Source: Candidatus Sulfopaludibacter sp. SbA3 (GTDB lineage: Bacteria; Acidobacteriota; Terriglobia; Bryobacterales; Bryobacteraceae). Taken from it: a DNA stretch of 23,008 bases. The notes under the pieces were generated by a model. The model had not been told where the DNA came from. It worked only from the letters and a program-made list of their open reading frames with translations, and did no database searches. Positions 1-6,884 of the stretch are shown in pieces (the stretch's first letter is position 1; every line of letters starts with the position of its first letter). The stretch is taken from positions 6,861-29,868 of the forward strand of contig OKRF01000494.1 of the NCBI GenBank assembly GCA_900290315.1, in the 5' to 3' direction. Made by a program: the position numbers and the translations under genes.

Positions 1-240
1 GCCTCCAAGTTCGGGGTGAAGGACTTCCAGATCACGGTGGAACAGACCAACATGCAGACGGCCCACGTGAAGAACTTCCTGCAATGCGTGCGGACGCGCG
101 AAAAACCGCGCCTGGATGTGGAGACTGGAGCCAAAGCGGTGGTGGTGATCAATCTGGCGGCGGAATCCTACCGCGAAGGCAAAGTCATGTACTGGGACGA
201 GAAGCGCTGGAAGGCGTCGGACAAGCCAGTGAAGGCCTGA
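1..240 (+). CDS. Gfo/Idh/MocA-family oxidoreductase, C-terminal end (partial)
   Basis: The reading frame is open from base 1 and ends with TGA at 238-240, so the gene starts outside the window. The visible 79 residues contain the pattern typical of the C-terminal tail of Gfo/Idh/MocA-type NAD(P)-dependent sugar or inositol dehydrogenases: HVKNFLQCVRTREKP, followed by VETGAKAVVVINLAAESYREG and a closing YWDEKRWK. In these proteins this tail follows the substrate-binding domain and the NAD-binding Rossmann domain lies at the missing N-terminus. The substrate cannot be told from this piece. Such genes are abundant in Solibacter-like acidobacteria, often as exported versions in carbohydrate-use clusters. 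The family call is from remembered family patterns; the openness of the frame is seen directly. Confidence 0.8.
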   Translation, partial: ASKFGVKDFQITVEQTNMQTAHVKNFLQCVRTREKPRLDVETGAKAVVVINLAAESYREGKVMYWDEKRWKASDKPVKA

Positions 241-280
241 ACCGTCCTTCACCGGACAGCGGATTCCCAGTAGCGGACAC

Positions 281-314
281 GGCGCGCGCGTAAGCCTCTG
301 CAAAAGCGCGCGCC
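281..314 (+). terminator. GC-rich hairpin after the oxidoreductase gene
   Basis: A perfect 9-bp stem (ggcgcgcgc at 281-289 with gcgcgcgcc at 306-314) encloses a 16-nt loop, 41 bases after the stop codon of the first gene. There is no T-tract after it, so it would be an atypical terminator. It could also be chance structure in GC-rich DNA. Confidence 0.25.
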
Positions 315-356
315 CCGCTCGGAACGTGGCGTGCATTGCCCGGCGAGGGAGGTTCT

Positions 357-806
357 ATGCCCAAGAAGGAACGCTTGCACGAAACCGTGACCACGATGCC
401 CACGCTGGAGTATCTGGCCCAGCGCATTCAGGATGGCTGGAAGCTGACCGGTCTGGAATGGGAGCGGGAGACCACCTCCGATGACCGCCCGGCCGGTCCG
501 CGAAAGGATTGGATCGAGGAGATTCCATATGGCCTCCGCGTGTCTGACGATTGCACCCGCCTGGTGGAGTGCGCGCCCGAGAAAGAAATCATCGTTCTGG
601 CGCTGGACATGATTGTGGAAGACTGCCCTCTTTCGCGCGTGGCTGAGGAATTGAACCTGCGCGGCTATCAGACCCGGGAGGGCAACTCATGGACTCCCAC
701 CGCGCTGTTCAATCTGCTGCCGCGCATGATTCAGATGGGGCCGCGCCTGTTCACCAGCCAGGAATGGATTGCGCGCCGCAAGCGGCTTCCCAAAGTGGGG
801 CAATAA
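357..806 (+). CDS. Small helix-turn-helix protein resembling a recombinase accessory domain
   Basis: A 149-residue protein. I chose ATG 357 because a GGGAGG ribosome-binding site lies just before it; the TTG at 336 would only add seven residues that encode that site. The second half (about residues 80-149) reads PEKEIIVLALDMIVEDCPLSRVA, then ELNLRGYQTREG and WTPTALFNLLPRM. This resembles the helix-turn-helix 'Recombinase' domain that follows the catalytic domain in large serine recombinases, where it reads repeated short helices and a 'new site/extended repertoire' loop. No serine-recombinase catalytic domain is present, so it is probably a stand-alone DNA-binding protein rather than a recombinase. 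The gene ends 5 bases before an IS21-like terminus. Function is inferred; the similarity is from memory. Confidence 0.6.
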   Translation: MPKKERLHETVTTMPTLEYLAQRIQDGWKLTGLEWERETTSDDRPAGPRKDWIEEIPYGLRVSDDCTRLVECAPEKEIIVLALDMIVEDCPLSRVAEELNLRGYQTREGNSWTPTALFNLLPRMIQMGPRLFTSQEWIARRKRLPKVGQ

Positions 807-811
807 ATTAC

Positions 812-864
812 TGTCAACGCCAAATAGAAATGTCCTCTTCTCTGCCAAATAGAAATGTCCTCTT
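812..864 (+). mobile_element. IS21-like terminal repeat pair (solo IS end)
   Basis: Two identical 21-nt units lie at 819-839 and 844-864, with a 25-nt period and a core of AAATAGAAATGTCCTCTT. Just outside is TGTCAAC at 812-818. IS21-family ends characteristically begin with TGT and carry two or more copies of an inward repeated unit. No istA or istB transposase gene follows, so this would be a leftover end. The repeat is seen directly; the family assignment is inference. Confidence 0.45.
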
Positions 865-1044
865 TTGAGGGTAGGATCTGAGGGCTGGGGTTAAAGTGGA
901 TTCGATGTTCCGGGGGAGTCGCGCTCCCTGGGGCAGATCCGAAGACCGCTGCGACGGGGCTGGCTCCGAAACAGAGGGCACCGGGTACTTGCGGTGGTCC
1001 AGGCGCGAACTCCTGCCGGCAGATCGAACAAATCGCCAACAGCG

Positions 1045-1212
1045 CTCCTCAAAAACATCATAAATCGCCACGATGTTCGGGTGCTCCAGGATGGCGGCAG
1101 CGCGGGCATCCCGAAGCAGCCTTGGCACCAGAGAATCTCGTCCTGGGAGGTCGTCCACATTCAGGTCAAGTGTCTTGAACGCCACGTGGCGGTTCAGAAT
1201 CGGGCCGGCTGC
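1045..1212 (-). pseudogene. Serine/threonine protein kinase fragment (N-lobe only)
   Basis: Read on the minus strand from about 1206, the frame gives ILNRHVAFKTLDLNVDDLPG, then RDARAAAILEHPNIVAIYDV. This is the N-lobe signature of Hanks-type bacterial protein kinases: the VAFK lysine strand, the alpha-C region, and the HPNIV/IYDV segment. The glycine-rich loop is missing upstream, because the fragment begins right after the stop codon of the DUF4123 gene. After about 1045 the frame loses kinase similarity and neighbouring frames show only scraps. The HRD and DFG motifs are absent. This is therefore a broken piece of a kinase gene, not a functional enzyme. About 175 bases between this fragment and the IS21-like end contain nothing else I recognise. 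Confidence 0.6.
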
Positions 1213-1213
1213 C

Positions 1214-1777
1214 CTACTCAGTGGCGGCGGATCGAGATGTTTGTATCACGATGGCGGATTGTCGAAGTACGTTCCGCTCGTGCCGGAATTCAAGCATCTC
1301 TCCGGGATCTTTTCCTTCCGCGAGGAAAATGTCGATCGGTCCAAAGAATGTCTCCAGTTCCGTCGGGCGGCATGTCGGAAGATAAACCCGCAAGACTCGT
1401 GGATCGTAGTATCGGAAAATTAACGGAGTCCCTGCTTCGCTGCGCACCCGCAGAAACTGCCGGAGGTGTCGCCTCAGCTGCTTGAATCCGGTCTCTGTGC
1501 GCAAAAACAAGCTCCAACTGTTCCCCCATCCGTCTTCGAGGAGGAATCTGGTGAATCGATCCTCTCGCGCTAACTCCACTAGGTACGGGGCCGTCATCCG
1601 CAACTGCCACGGCAGATTGCCGGTGTAGAGACATTCCTTGGGTTGATACGTGCGGTCCACCGCGCCGAAGATCCGCTCGTCACATGCACTGTCTACAATG
1701 GCGAACACGCCGGTGCGCGTCGTCAGTCCGGGCGGCCAGAGCATATCGAGAACTCTCTTATACAATTCTTCAGGCAT
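1214..1777 (-). CDS. DUF4123-family protein (type VI secretion effector adaptor type)
   Basis: A 187-residue protein with the hallmarks of DUF4123. It has FAIVDSACDERIF near the start, then APYLVEL, a WGNSWSLFL segment, HLRQFLRVRSEAG, the strongly conserved IFRYYDPRVLRVYLPTC, and ETFFGPID. In proteobacteria, DUF4123 proteins (Tap-1/TEC) are chaperones that load toxins onto the VgrG spike of type VI secretion systems. ATG 1777 was chosen because it lies 5 bases after the stop of the upstream gene (GGTAG AGA ATG); an ATG at 1813 would overlap that gene by 31 bases. It follows the 1783-2241 gene as a two-gene unit. No VgrG is visible in the window. The gene seems intact, but both flanks are broken genes. 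The family call is from motif memory. Confidence 0.65.
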   Translation of the reverse strand: MPEELYKRVLDMLWPPGLTTRTGVFAIVDSACDERIFGAVDRTYQPKECLYTGNLPWQLRMTAPYLVELAREDRFTRFLLEDGWGNSWSLFLRTETGFKQLRRHLRQFLRVRSEAGTPLIFRYYDPRVLRVYLPTCRPTELETFFGPIDIFLAEGKDPGEMLEFRHERNVLRQSAIVIQTSRSAATE

Positions 1778-1782
1778 TCTCT

Positions 1783-2241
1783 CTACCGTCCGGTCAGCGC
1801 TGCTTTCGCGCATTCTTCACAAAATGGAACCCCTAACCGCGCCGCCTCTTTTCGTGCGTCTGCGATGGCAAGGAAATCTACATCATCCGGGAATAAGCTG
1901 GGTTCCGACATGGACGACGATGTCGATTCTGTCGGATCCCGCCTCTCCGCGAATTCTGCGGCCGCTTCGCCCCGAGGGATTGGCCTACTCGCAGGTCGTC
2001 TCGCTCTCCAGACGCCGAGGGCCAGACGCCCGGCGATCTGCTTCAAGAGTTGAGAGTCGTCGTAACGCCACGACCGGTCGAAGAGGCCCCTCAGCTTCGC
2101 GAAGAGAACGACATCGCCCCGAAAACGGTTTAACCACTGCAGGGCGAGCGCCTGGTCTCCTTGGAATTCCACGTATTCGGCACTCGGTTGGTCCGTCGAG
2201 TCGCAAAGGTACCATTCGCTTCGGTCCAAGGGAACACGCAT
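1783..2241 (-). CDS. Hypothetical protein upstream of the DUF4123 gene
   Basis: A 152-residue soluble protein without signal peptide or membrane segment. The middle reads LQWLNRFRGDVVLFAKLRGL, then LLKQIAGRLALGVWRARRP, a pattern I associate with N-terminal regions of proteins encoded beside VgrG and DUF4123 genes. The C-terminus has LAIADARKEAARLGVPFCEE with two cysteines (CEEC), a possible metal or disulphide pair. A purine-rich AAAGGAG lies at 2256-2262, about 14 bases before the start, which is further than usual. An IS630 fragment lies immediately upstream, so the native promoter may be lost. The gene probably makes a cargo- or spike-associated factor that works with the DUF4123 protein, but this is inference from position. 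Confidence 0.5.
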   Translation of the reverse strand: MRVPLDRSEWYLCDSTDQPSAEYVEFQGDQALALQWLNRFRGDVVLFAKLRGLFDRSWRYDDSQLLKQIAGRLALGVWRARRPASRPIPRGEAAAEFAERRDPTESTSSSMSEPSLFPDDVDFLAIADARKEAARLGVPFCEECAKAALTGR

Positions 2242-2285
2242 TTCAAATTATGATACTCCTTTCGACGGCCTTGGTCTCGCGGAAT

Positions 2286-2474
2286 ACCGCTGAGGGCTCG
2301 TGAAATCTGGCTCACAGTCTCGCCGGCGTGATAGCGCCACAGGATCTGCGCGCGCTGAACCTCGCGGAAAGCAGCGGTTTTCGGTTGGCGAAGTTGATCA
2401 GGGCGGTTCTTCTCCTCATCGGCAAAAACGAGCCTCGGACGTCTGGATGCTCGTGCTATGGCCCTCCATAGCAT
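2286..2474 (-). pseudogene. IS630-family transposase, N-terminal fragment
   Basis: From ATG 2474 on the minus strand, about 63 residues read like the start of an IS630/Tc1-mariner-type transposase. They include the DNA-binding helix-turn-helix: AAFREVQRAQILWRYHAGET, then VSQISRALS. The similarity stops near 2286 and the rest of the DNA-binding domain and the DDE catalytic domain are missing. The continuing open frame down to 2130 is only a shadow of the 1783-2241 gene. No terminal inverted repeats were recognised. It is a truncated insertion-sequence gene that abuts the type VI-like gene pair. Confidence 0.6.
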
Positions 2475-2615
2475 CAAACAGGCTCATGTGGATATGTTTA
2501 CTGAAACGCTATACTTGTTAGTGAAGATGTATCCGTTATTGGGCCTGGCGCTGATGGGCGCGCCAGGCCGCACCCTGGATCCGCGCCCGGTCCCCGCCGT
2601 GGTAAAATCCCATCG

Positions 2616-3380
2616 ATGCTGGTGATACGACAGAGCCAGATGCAGTGCTTTGACGTGGAATCGCGGGTGCGATTCGAGCAGAAGCTTGTCCAGCATTTTC
2701 TCAAAACCTATCCGCGTGAATGCCGCCAGGCGGGAGGAGCGGGCCAGATTGGCGCGCTGGTTGCCGCCGCCATCGAACGTGCTACCGGGCTCGGATTCAC
2801 GGATCAGGCTCAGGTTTCCCTGTTCGTTGCGATGAGTTTCATCCTCGGCTGCGATTTCGATCGCGACCCGCAGATTCCGTGGGCCGGGCAGATCCTGCGG
2901 AACCCTGCGATCCGCAATCTCGCATTACGAATTAACGCCGTCTACGACCGGATGCTCGAATACCTGGAGGAAACCGCGGGACAGCGATGCGAACTCGTGG
3001 TGCGAGCGATGATCCGGCTGCGGGATTGGGACATTTCGACCTCCCCGCCGGCCGGCCCCGATTGGGGGTCCAACATCCTGGACGTGTTCGGAAAACTCTA
3101 TCCGCAAAAACTCGACTACCAGGGAGCGCAAGCCAACCGCAACCTGATCGAGGAGAGCCTGGGCAAGTGTGAGATTCTTTACCGATTCCATTCTCCCGAG
3201 GGGAAGGCTCTTTTTTCCATCCTGATGTTCATGCTGGGCTGCGGTTTCGACCACGACCCTCTCCATCCCTGGGCTGCGCGTGCATTGGCGGACAATCGGA
3301 AATCCGATGAGCCCGATCGAGTCGAAGCCCTCTACCGGGCTGCACGTATACACCTGGAGGAATCGTTAACCAACGATTAA
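2616..3380 (+). CDS. Hypothetical protein with an internal domain duplication, type VI-island type
   Basis: A 254-residue soluble protein. The opening LVIRQSQMQCFDVESRVRFE and the motif FILGCDFDRDPQIPWAGQIL resemble a family of small proteins that I recall from VgrG/effector neighbourhoods; its biochemical role is unknown to me. The C-terminal half carries a second copy of the motif, FMLGCGFDHDPLHPWAARAL at about residues 207-226, against residues 76-95 for the first, so the protein seems to be a tandem duplication of one domain. No signal peptide is present. No good Shine-Dalgarno precedes ATG 2616. A possible TATACT -10 box lies at 2510-2515, with a weak -35. The gene is 9 bases upstream of the next one, suggesting co-transcription with the LysM-like and metallopeptidase genes. 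Confidence 0.6.
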   Translation: MLVIRQSQMQCFDVESRVRFEQKLVQHFLKTYPRECRQAGGAGQIGALVAAAIERATGLGFTDQAQVSLFVAMSFILGCDFDRDPQIPWAGQILRNPAIRNLALRINAVYDRMLEYLEETAGQRCELVVRAMIRLRDWDISTSPPAGPDWGSNILDVFGKLYPQKLDYQGAQANRNLIEESLGKCEILYRFHSPEGKALFSILMFMLGCGFDHDPLHPWAARALADNRKSDEPDRVEALYRAARIHLEESLTND

Positions 3381-3389
3381 ACCGTCAAG

Positions 3390-4484
3390 ATGAGCTCGAA
3401 GAACAAGGAAAAAGCGGAAGCGACTCGCGATGACCTCGGCAGTGGGGGCAGTAAAGATGTCGGCACCAGCGTTCAGAAGTGCGATAAAACGAAACACTGG
3501 ATTCGGATCGTCGTAACCGACGCAGATGGCAAGCCCGGCCGTGACGTCAAGCCAACTCTGCAAGCGGACGGGTCCACCATTTCCGTCACCCTCGACAAGA
3601 AAGGAAAGTACGACACCAAGAAGGTGCTGGACAGCGCCGCCGATGCCAAAATCACGTTTCCCGATCTCTTCAATTGCGACTGGTGGCCCGATGGCGGCAC
3701 GGAACCGGCGCCTCAAGGCGAGAAGGATCTACCGCCGGTTGCCGACGGCGATTGTGCGGTTCGAATGGCGGCGGCGGCCGGCTATCGCAGCTACCACGAC
3801 ATCTGGGACGCGGCCGAAAACACGGCCATCAAGAAGGACCGCCCGGTCGCCAACTCGCTGCTGAAAGATGATGCTTTCAAGGGTCCGGAGAAGAAAGACA
3901 AGTCCGTGACAAAAGCTGTGGACAAGGAATGGAAGTTCATTGTCCGCGCGCTGAAGAAGCCGAAGTTGCGGGTGGTGATTGTCGATAAGGACCTGAAGCC
4001 TTGGGAGGGGGTCGCGTGGGCCATCACGGGAATCGATACCAAAAAGGGCAAAACGGGGGCCACCGGTTTGTTTGAGGTGGCGGAAATCGATCCGAGTGCG
4101 ACGGCTGGGGCGCTGATGCTCACCCCGCCACCGCCGGAAAAGCAGAAAAAGAAGAAGGCGAAGGCCGCGAAGCTGCCGGATCCCCCACCGTACCCGTTGC
4201 CCATCAACCCCGACGACTTTGAAGAAGACGCTCCCACGGTTACTCCGCTCGCCACCAAGATCGATTTCGACCTCAAGATTGGAAGCCTGCCTGCCCACAA
4301 GGACAAGACCGGAACGCTGGCGCGCATGCACAATTTGGCGTACCTTGAGGGTGTGACTGCGAGCGACGACGACGTCAAGCGATGTGTGGTGGCTTACCAA
4401 AAAGAGATCCTCAAGCAAAAAAACTTGTCCGGCGCCGTGGCGGATATCAAGGAAGACATCGAAACGCGTTATACAAAACCATGA
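3390..4484 (+). CDS. LysM-like / peptidoglycan-binding-like protein of the effector island
   Basis: A 364-residue, very lysine- and aspartate-rich protein without a Sec signal. Residues about 35-95 form a beta-rich region (HWIRIVVTDADGKPGRDVKP). Residues about 119-162 (GDCAVRMAAAAGYRSYHDIW ... ENTAIKKDRPVANSLLKDD) match the degenerate LysM-like module seen in type VI and contractile-injection proteins. Residues about 190-250 look like another beta domain. A proline/lysine linker (PPPPEKQKKKKAKAAK) follows. The last ~57 residues (TGTLARMHNLAYLEGVTASD ... VVAYQKEILKQKNLSGA) resemble peptidoglycan_binding_1. A cell-wall-targeting or spike-linked role is therefore likely, probably helping the next gene product. 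Catalytic residues are not apparent. It starts 9 bases after the upstream gene and lies 154 bases before the metallopeptidase gene. Confidence 0.6.
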   Translation: MSSKNKEKAEATRDDLGSGGSKDVGTSVQKCDKTKHWIRIVVTDADGKPGRDVKPTLQADGSTISVTLDKKGKYDTKKVLDSAADAKITFPDLFNCDWWPDGGTEPAPQGEKDLPPVADGDCAVRMAAAAGYRSYHDIWDAAENTAIKKDRPVANSLLKDDAFKGPEKKDKSVTKAVDKEWKFIVRALKKPKLRVVIVDKDLKPWEGVAWAITGIDTKKGKTGATGLFEVAEIDPSATAGALMLTPPPPEKQKKKKAKAAKLPDPPPYPLPINPDDFEEDAPTVTPLATKIDFDLKIGSLPAHKDKTGTLARMHNLAYLEGVTASDDDVKRCVVAYQKEILKQKNLSGAVADIKEDIETRYTKP

Positions 4485-4523
4485 ATCTCCGGCAGGGTAC
4501 TGAAAGATACAACAAATGGCTGA

Positions 4524-4594
4524 CCGCAGTGAACTCAGATAAACGCAGATTCAAAACAGAGCACTTATCGGAGTTGATCCGTGTTCATCTGCGG
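4524..4594. repeat. Imperfect inverted repeat, probable dispersed intergenic element
   Basis: In the 154-base gap between two genes, ccgcagtgaactcagataa (4524-4542) is almost the reverse complement of the segment at 4574-4594 (gatccgtgttcatctgcgg). This would form a hairpin of about 18 bp with a ~31-base loop. Short sequences of the 'gttcatctgcgg / cgcagat' kind recur in intergenic DNA of several bacterial phyla, as I recall. It may be a dispersed repeat or a transcript-processing hairpin inside the operon. Confidence 0.45.
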
Positions 4595-4638
4595 CTAATG
4601 ATCTCTTTTCCGCAGCCTGCCAGCGCGAGTCATAACGA

Positions 4639-6879
4639 ATGAGCCGCCCCGCATACATCGCCCGCACCGCGTACGACCTCGATCATGTGAATCGGATCGT
4701 TGTGCCATCATTCGCCCTGGTGGACTTCCGCCTCGGCATCGGAGACAAGACGAGTGTGTTCTATCTGCCTGATGACGCTCCTCCTCCGAAGGGCGAGGAG
4801 AAGGGAACGGACGATTTTCATTTCATTCCCGAGAAGGAGACCATCGAGATCCGCTACCAGATCGATGACCGGGCGGCCCTGGTGACGGGAGCCAAGCTGG
4901 AACTCTTTACCCGCTTCAAGAAGGACGCGCTGTGGACCCTGGACTTCGACAAACTCGGGGTGGACTGGTGGAGCCATGGCAAGCATGTCGTCAAGTGGGA
5001 CGGGCGCATCGTCACACCCACGGCCGAACAGAAAGGAACGGAAAAGGACGGCGGATTCGAACACGACCTGACCTCGATTGCCCTCGATAAGAGCATCACG
5101 CATTTTCCCGACGGCTCCACCACGCTTGAATTTCCGCCCTACAAGTTCCGGCTTACGCTGGTCAGCAAGGACTCTGCAGCCTTTGGCAATCCTGTCTGGG
5201 GATGGACTTATTGGCAGATTCTCCTGAGCAGCCTGGAACTGGACTTGGGCCCGGAAGAAGCCATCCCGGCCGGCGCGGTTGGAGATGACGAGCACGAGCG
5301 CAACAAGAAAGTCAGGGCCAAGCTGGAAACAGACGGCAAAGTGCCGGCTGACGGCTCCACTCGCAAAGTGATGCTGATCAGCAATGTCTTCAAGACAGAC
5401 GGCGCCGAGATGGGAACCAATAAGCCTTTCACCGAGTACCAGACTATGTGGGCGGACGGGGCGCAGATCCCTATCATCGCGAAGATCCGCTTGAAGAATT
5501 CTTCCGATGCCGAGGTGAAGCTCGACGAAAGCGATAAAGGCGCCGTGGCTCTCGGAAACGTGAAGTTCCTCTGGGATTGGCAGGATCCGGACGAAGACAC
5601 CGCCACTCAGATCTCGGGGCACGCCAAGGCGAAAAAGTTTGTCGACCAAGCGATCAAATACAAGAAAGACGCTACCGGCGAGAGCCCCAAGGGAGATAAT
5701 TGCCACAAAGACAGGGGCGGCAAGCGAGGTGTAGGCTCGGTAGTCATTTTTCCGGCTCAAGCCGGCTACGATGCCAAAGACTCTCTTGACGCAGGCAAGT
5801 TTCCCTTCGAAGTAAAGAAAGCCAAGGAACGCCAGTGGGCCGCTCTCAGCAAGTGCTGGACGAGCGGCGCCATGAAGGGGAAGACCGGCGTGGTTTTTCA
5901 ACCCTCGCGCATGGCCGGCGACGATTACGTCGTGACGGTGTATCTTGCGAACGAACTCACTAAGAAGGACGAATTGCGGTTCGACGTCAAAGACGAAAAG
6001 CTGAAAGCCGTCGATACTATCAAGAAGAAAAGCGGCAAGTTCCAGATCTGGCGCGAACTCCATTTAGCAAAGTATGTACGCAAGAAGAACTCGATAGCGG
6101 ACTTCGTGGCAGCCAGTTTGGGTGCCATCCAGGCCAACTACCAGCACGCATACATCCAGATGGAGGACAAGACCGTCAAGTCGGAACTGCCCACGGCCGG
6201 CTACAATGCCCTTGCCACGAACCGCATTGGCGAGGTTGGCAACGGCGTGGTTACTCGTGCCGTGGACGGCGGGGCCGACCACTCCTCAACGGCCTCCGCG
6301 TTTCTGGTTCGCGACTTTAACGCTTTTCGCGCCCAGGTTCGAGCAGACTTCGTCACCACCAATCCGACAGCTCTGGCGCCGGCGATCGACAATGCCGTTA
6401 CCAACTGGATGCAAACCAACCAAGTGCAGACCGCCGGCGACTACTCCTACACGCTCGACGGTCTTCTAAAAATGGCGGCAAAAAAGTTAGCCGACGATGT
6501 GAACGTGATCAATGGCGCGGCCGATGGGATTACGATTATCCACTTTGACTATCCATGCAGCAACCGCGCCGCTGTGGACGGAGGAGGCATTCTCGGGTCC
6601 GCTATCGACGTCGCCGGAGCCACCCGGAACAAGTGCTGCTTCGTGCTGTTCGCGTCCGCAGTCGATACCTTCGTCCACGAGATCGGCCACCACCTGTTCC
6701 TCGCCCACTTCGGTCCGAAACCGGACAATTATGATGCCGTGTACCACGATCAGACAGACCTGGCCTGCATCATGACCTACAATCGTCCGCGCCCTACTTT
6801 CTGCGGATTCTGCCTGCTGCGCATGCGCGGTTGGGACGGTTCGCAACTGAACGCGAATGGATCGCGGAATTCGAGTTGA
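4639..6879 (+). CDS. Large metzincin-type metallopeptidase, putative secreted effector
   Basis: A 746-residue protein with no classical signal peptide. The C-terminal part has a zinc-peptidase active site, HEIGHHLFLAH at residues 680-690. This fits the metzincin pattern HExxHxxGxxH, with Phe in place of the usual Gly. A Met-turn-like CIMTYN follows (Met 712), then a CGFC pair and LLRMRGW near the end. About 670 residues precede the peptidase domain; they read as beta-rich repeats (KTSVFYLPDDAPPP, TLEFPPYKFRLTLVSKDS), probably carrier or spike-binding domains. Its place after the LysM-like gene, in an island with a DUF4123 adaptor, suggests a type VI-like toxin that cleaves peptide bonds in a target cell. 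No obvious immunity gene follows. The peptidase call is well supported by the motif; the effector role is inference. The start has no clear Shine-Dalgarno. Confidence 0.7.
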   Translation: MSRPAYIARTAYDLDHVNRIVVPSFALVDFRLGIGDKTSVFYLPDDAPPPKGEEKGTDDFHFIPEKETIEIRYQIDDRAALVTGAKLELFTRFKKDALWTLDFDKLGVDWWSHGKHVVKWDGRIVTPTAEQKGTEKDGGFEHDLTSIALDKSITHFPDGSTTLEFPPYKFRLTLVSKDSAAFGNPVWGWTYWQILLSSLELDLGPEEAIPAGAVGDDEHERNKKVRAKLETDGKVPADGSTRKVMLISNVFKTDGAEMGTNKPFTEYQTMWADGAQIPIIAKIRLKNSSDAEVKLDESDKGAVALGNVKFLWDWQDPDEDTATQISGHAKAKKFVDQAIKYKKDATGESPKGDNCHKDRGGKRGVGSVVIFPAQAGYDAKDSLDAGKFPFEVKKAKERQWAALSKCWTSGAMKGKTGVVFQPSRMAGDDYVVTVYLANELTKKDELRFDVKDEKLKAVDTIKKKSGKFQIWRELHLAKYVRKKNSIADFVAASLGAIQANYQHAYIQMEDKTVKSELPTAGYNALATNRIGEVGNGVVTRAVDGGADHSSTASAFLVRDFNAFRAQVRADFVTTNPTALAPAIDNAVTNWMQTNQVQTAGDYSYTLDGLLKMAAKKLADDVNVINGAADGITIIHFDYPCSNRAAVDGGGILGSAIDVAGATRNKCCFVLFASAVDTFVHEIGHHLFLAHFGPKPDNYDAVYHDQTDLACIMTYNRPRPTFCGFCLLRMRGWDGSQLNANGSRNSS

Positions 6880-6884
6880 TCGCG

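Noticed and set aside
812..864. Two-unit CRISPR-like array
   Set aside because: The units are separated by only 4 bases, so there is no spacer; the TGT-start and inward repeats fit an IS21-like end better.
2130..2285. Continuation of the IS630 transposase frame
   Set aside because: Below 2286 the residues no longer resemble a transposase and the DNA is coding for the 1783-2241 protein in another frame.
4708..6063. Long minus-strand open frame (451 codons) opposite the metallopeptidase gene
   Set aside because: Shadow of the plus-strand coding sequence; no motif or ribosome site of its own.
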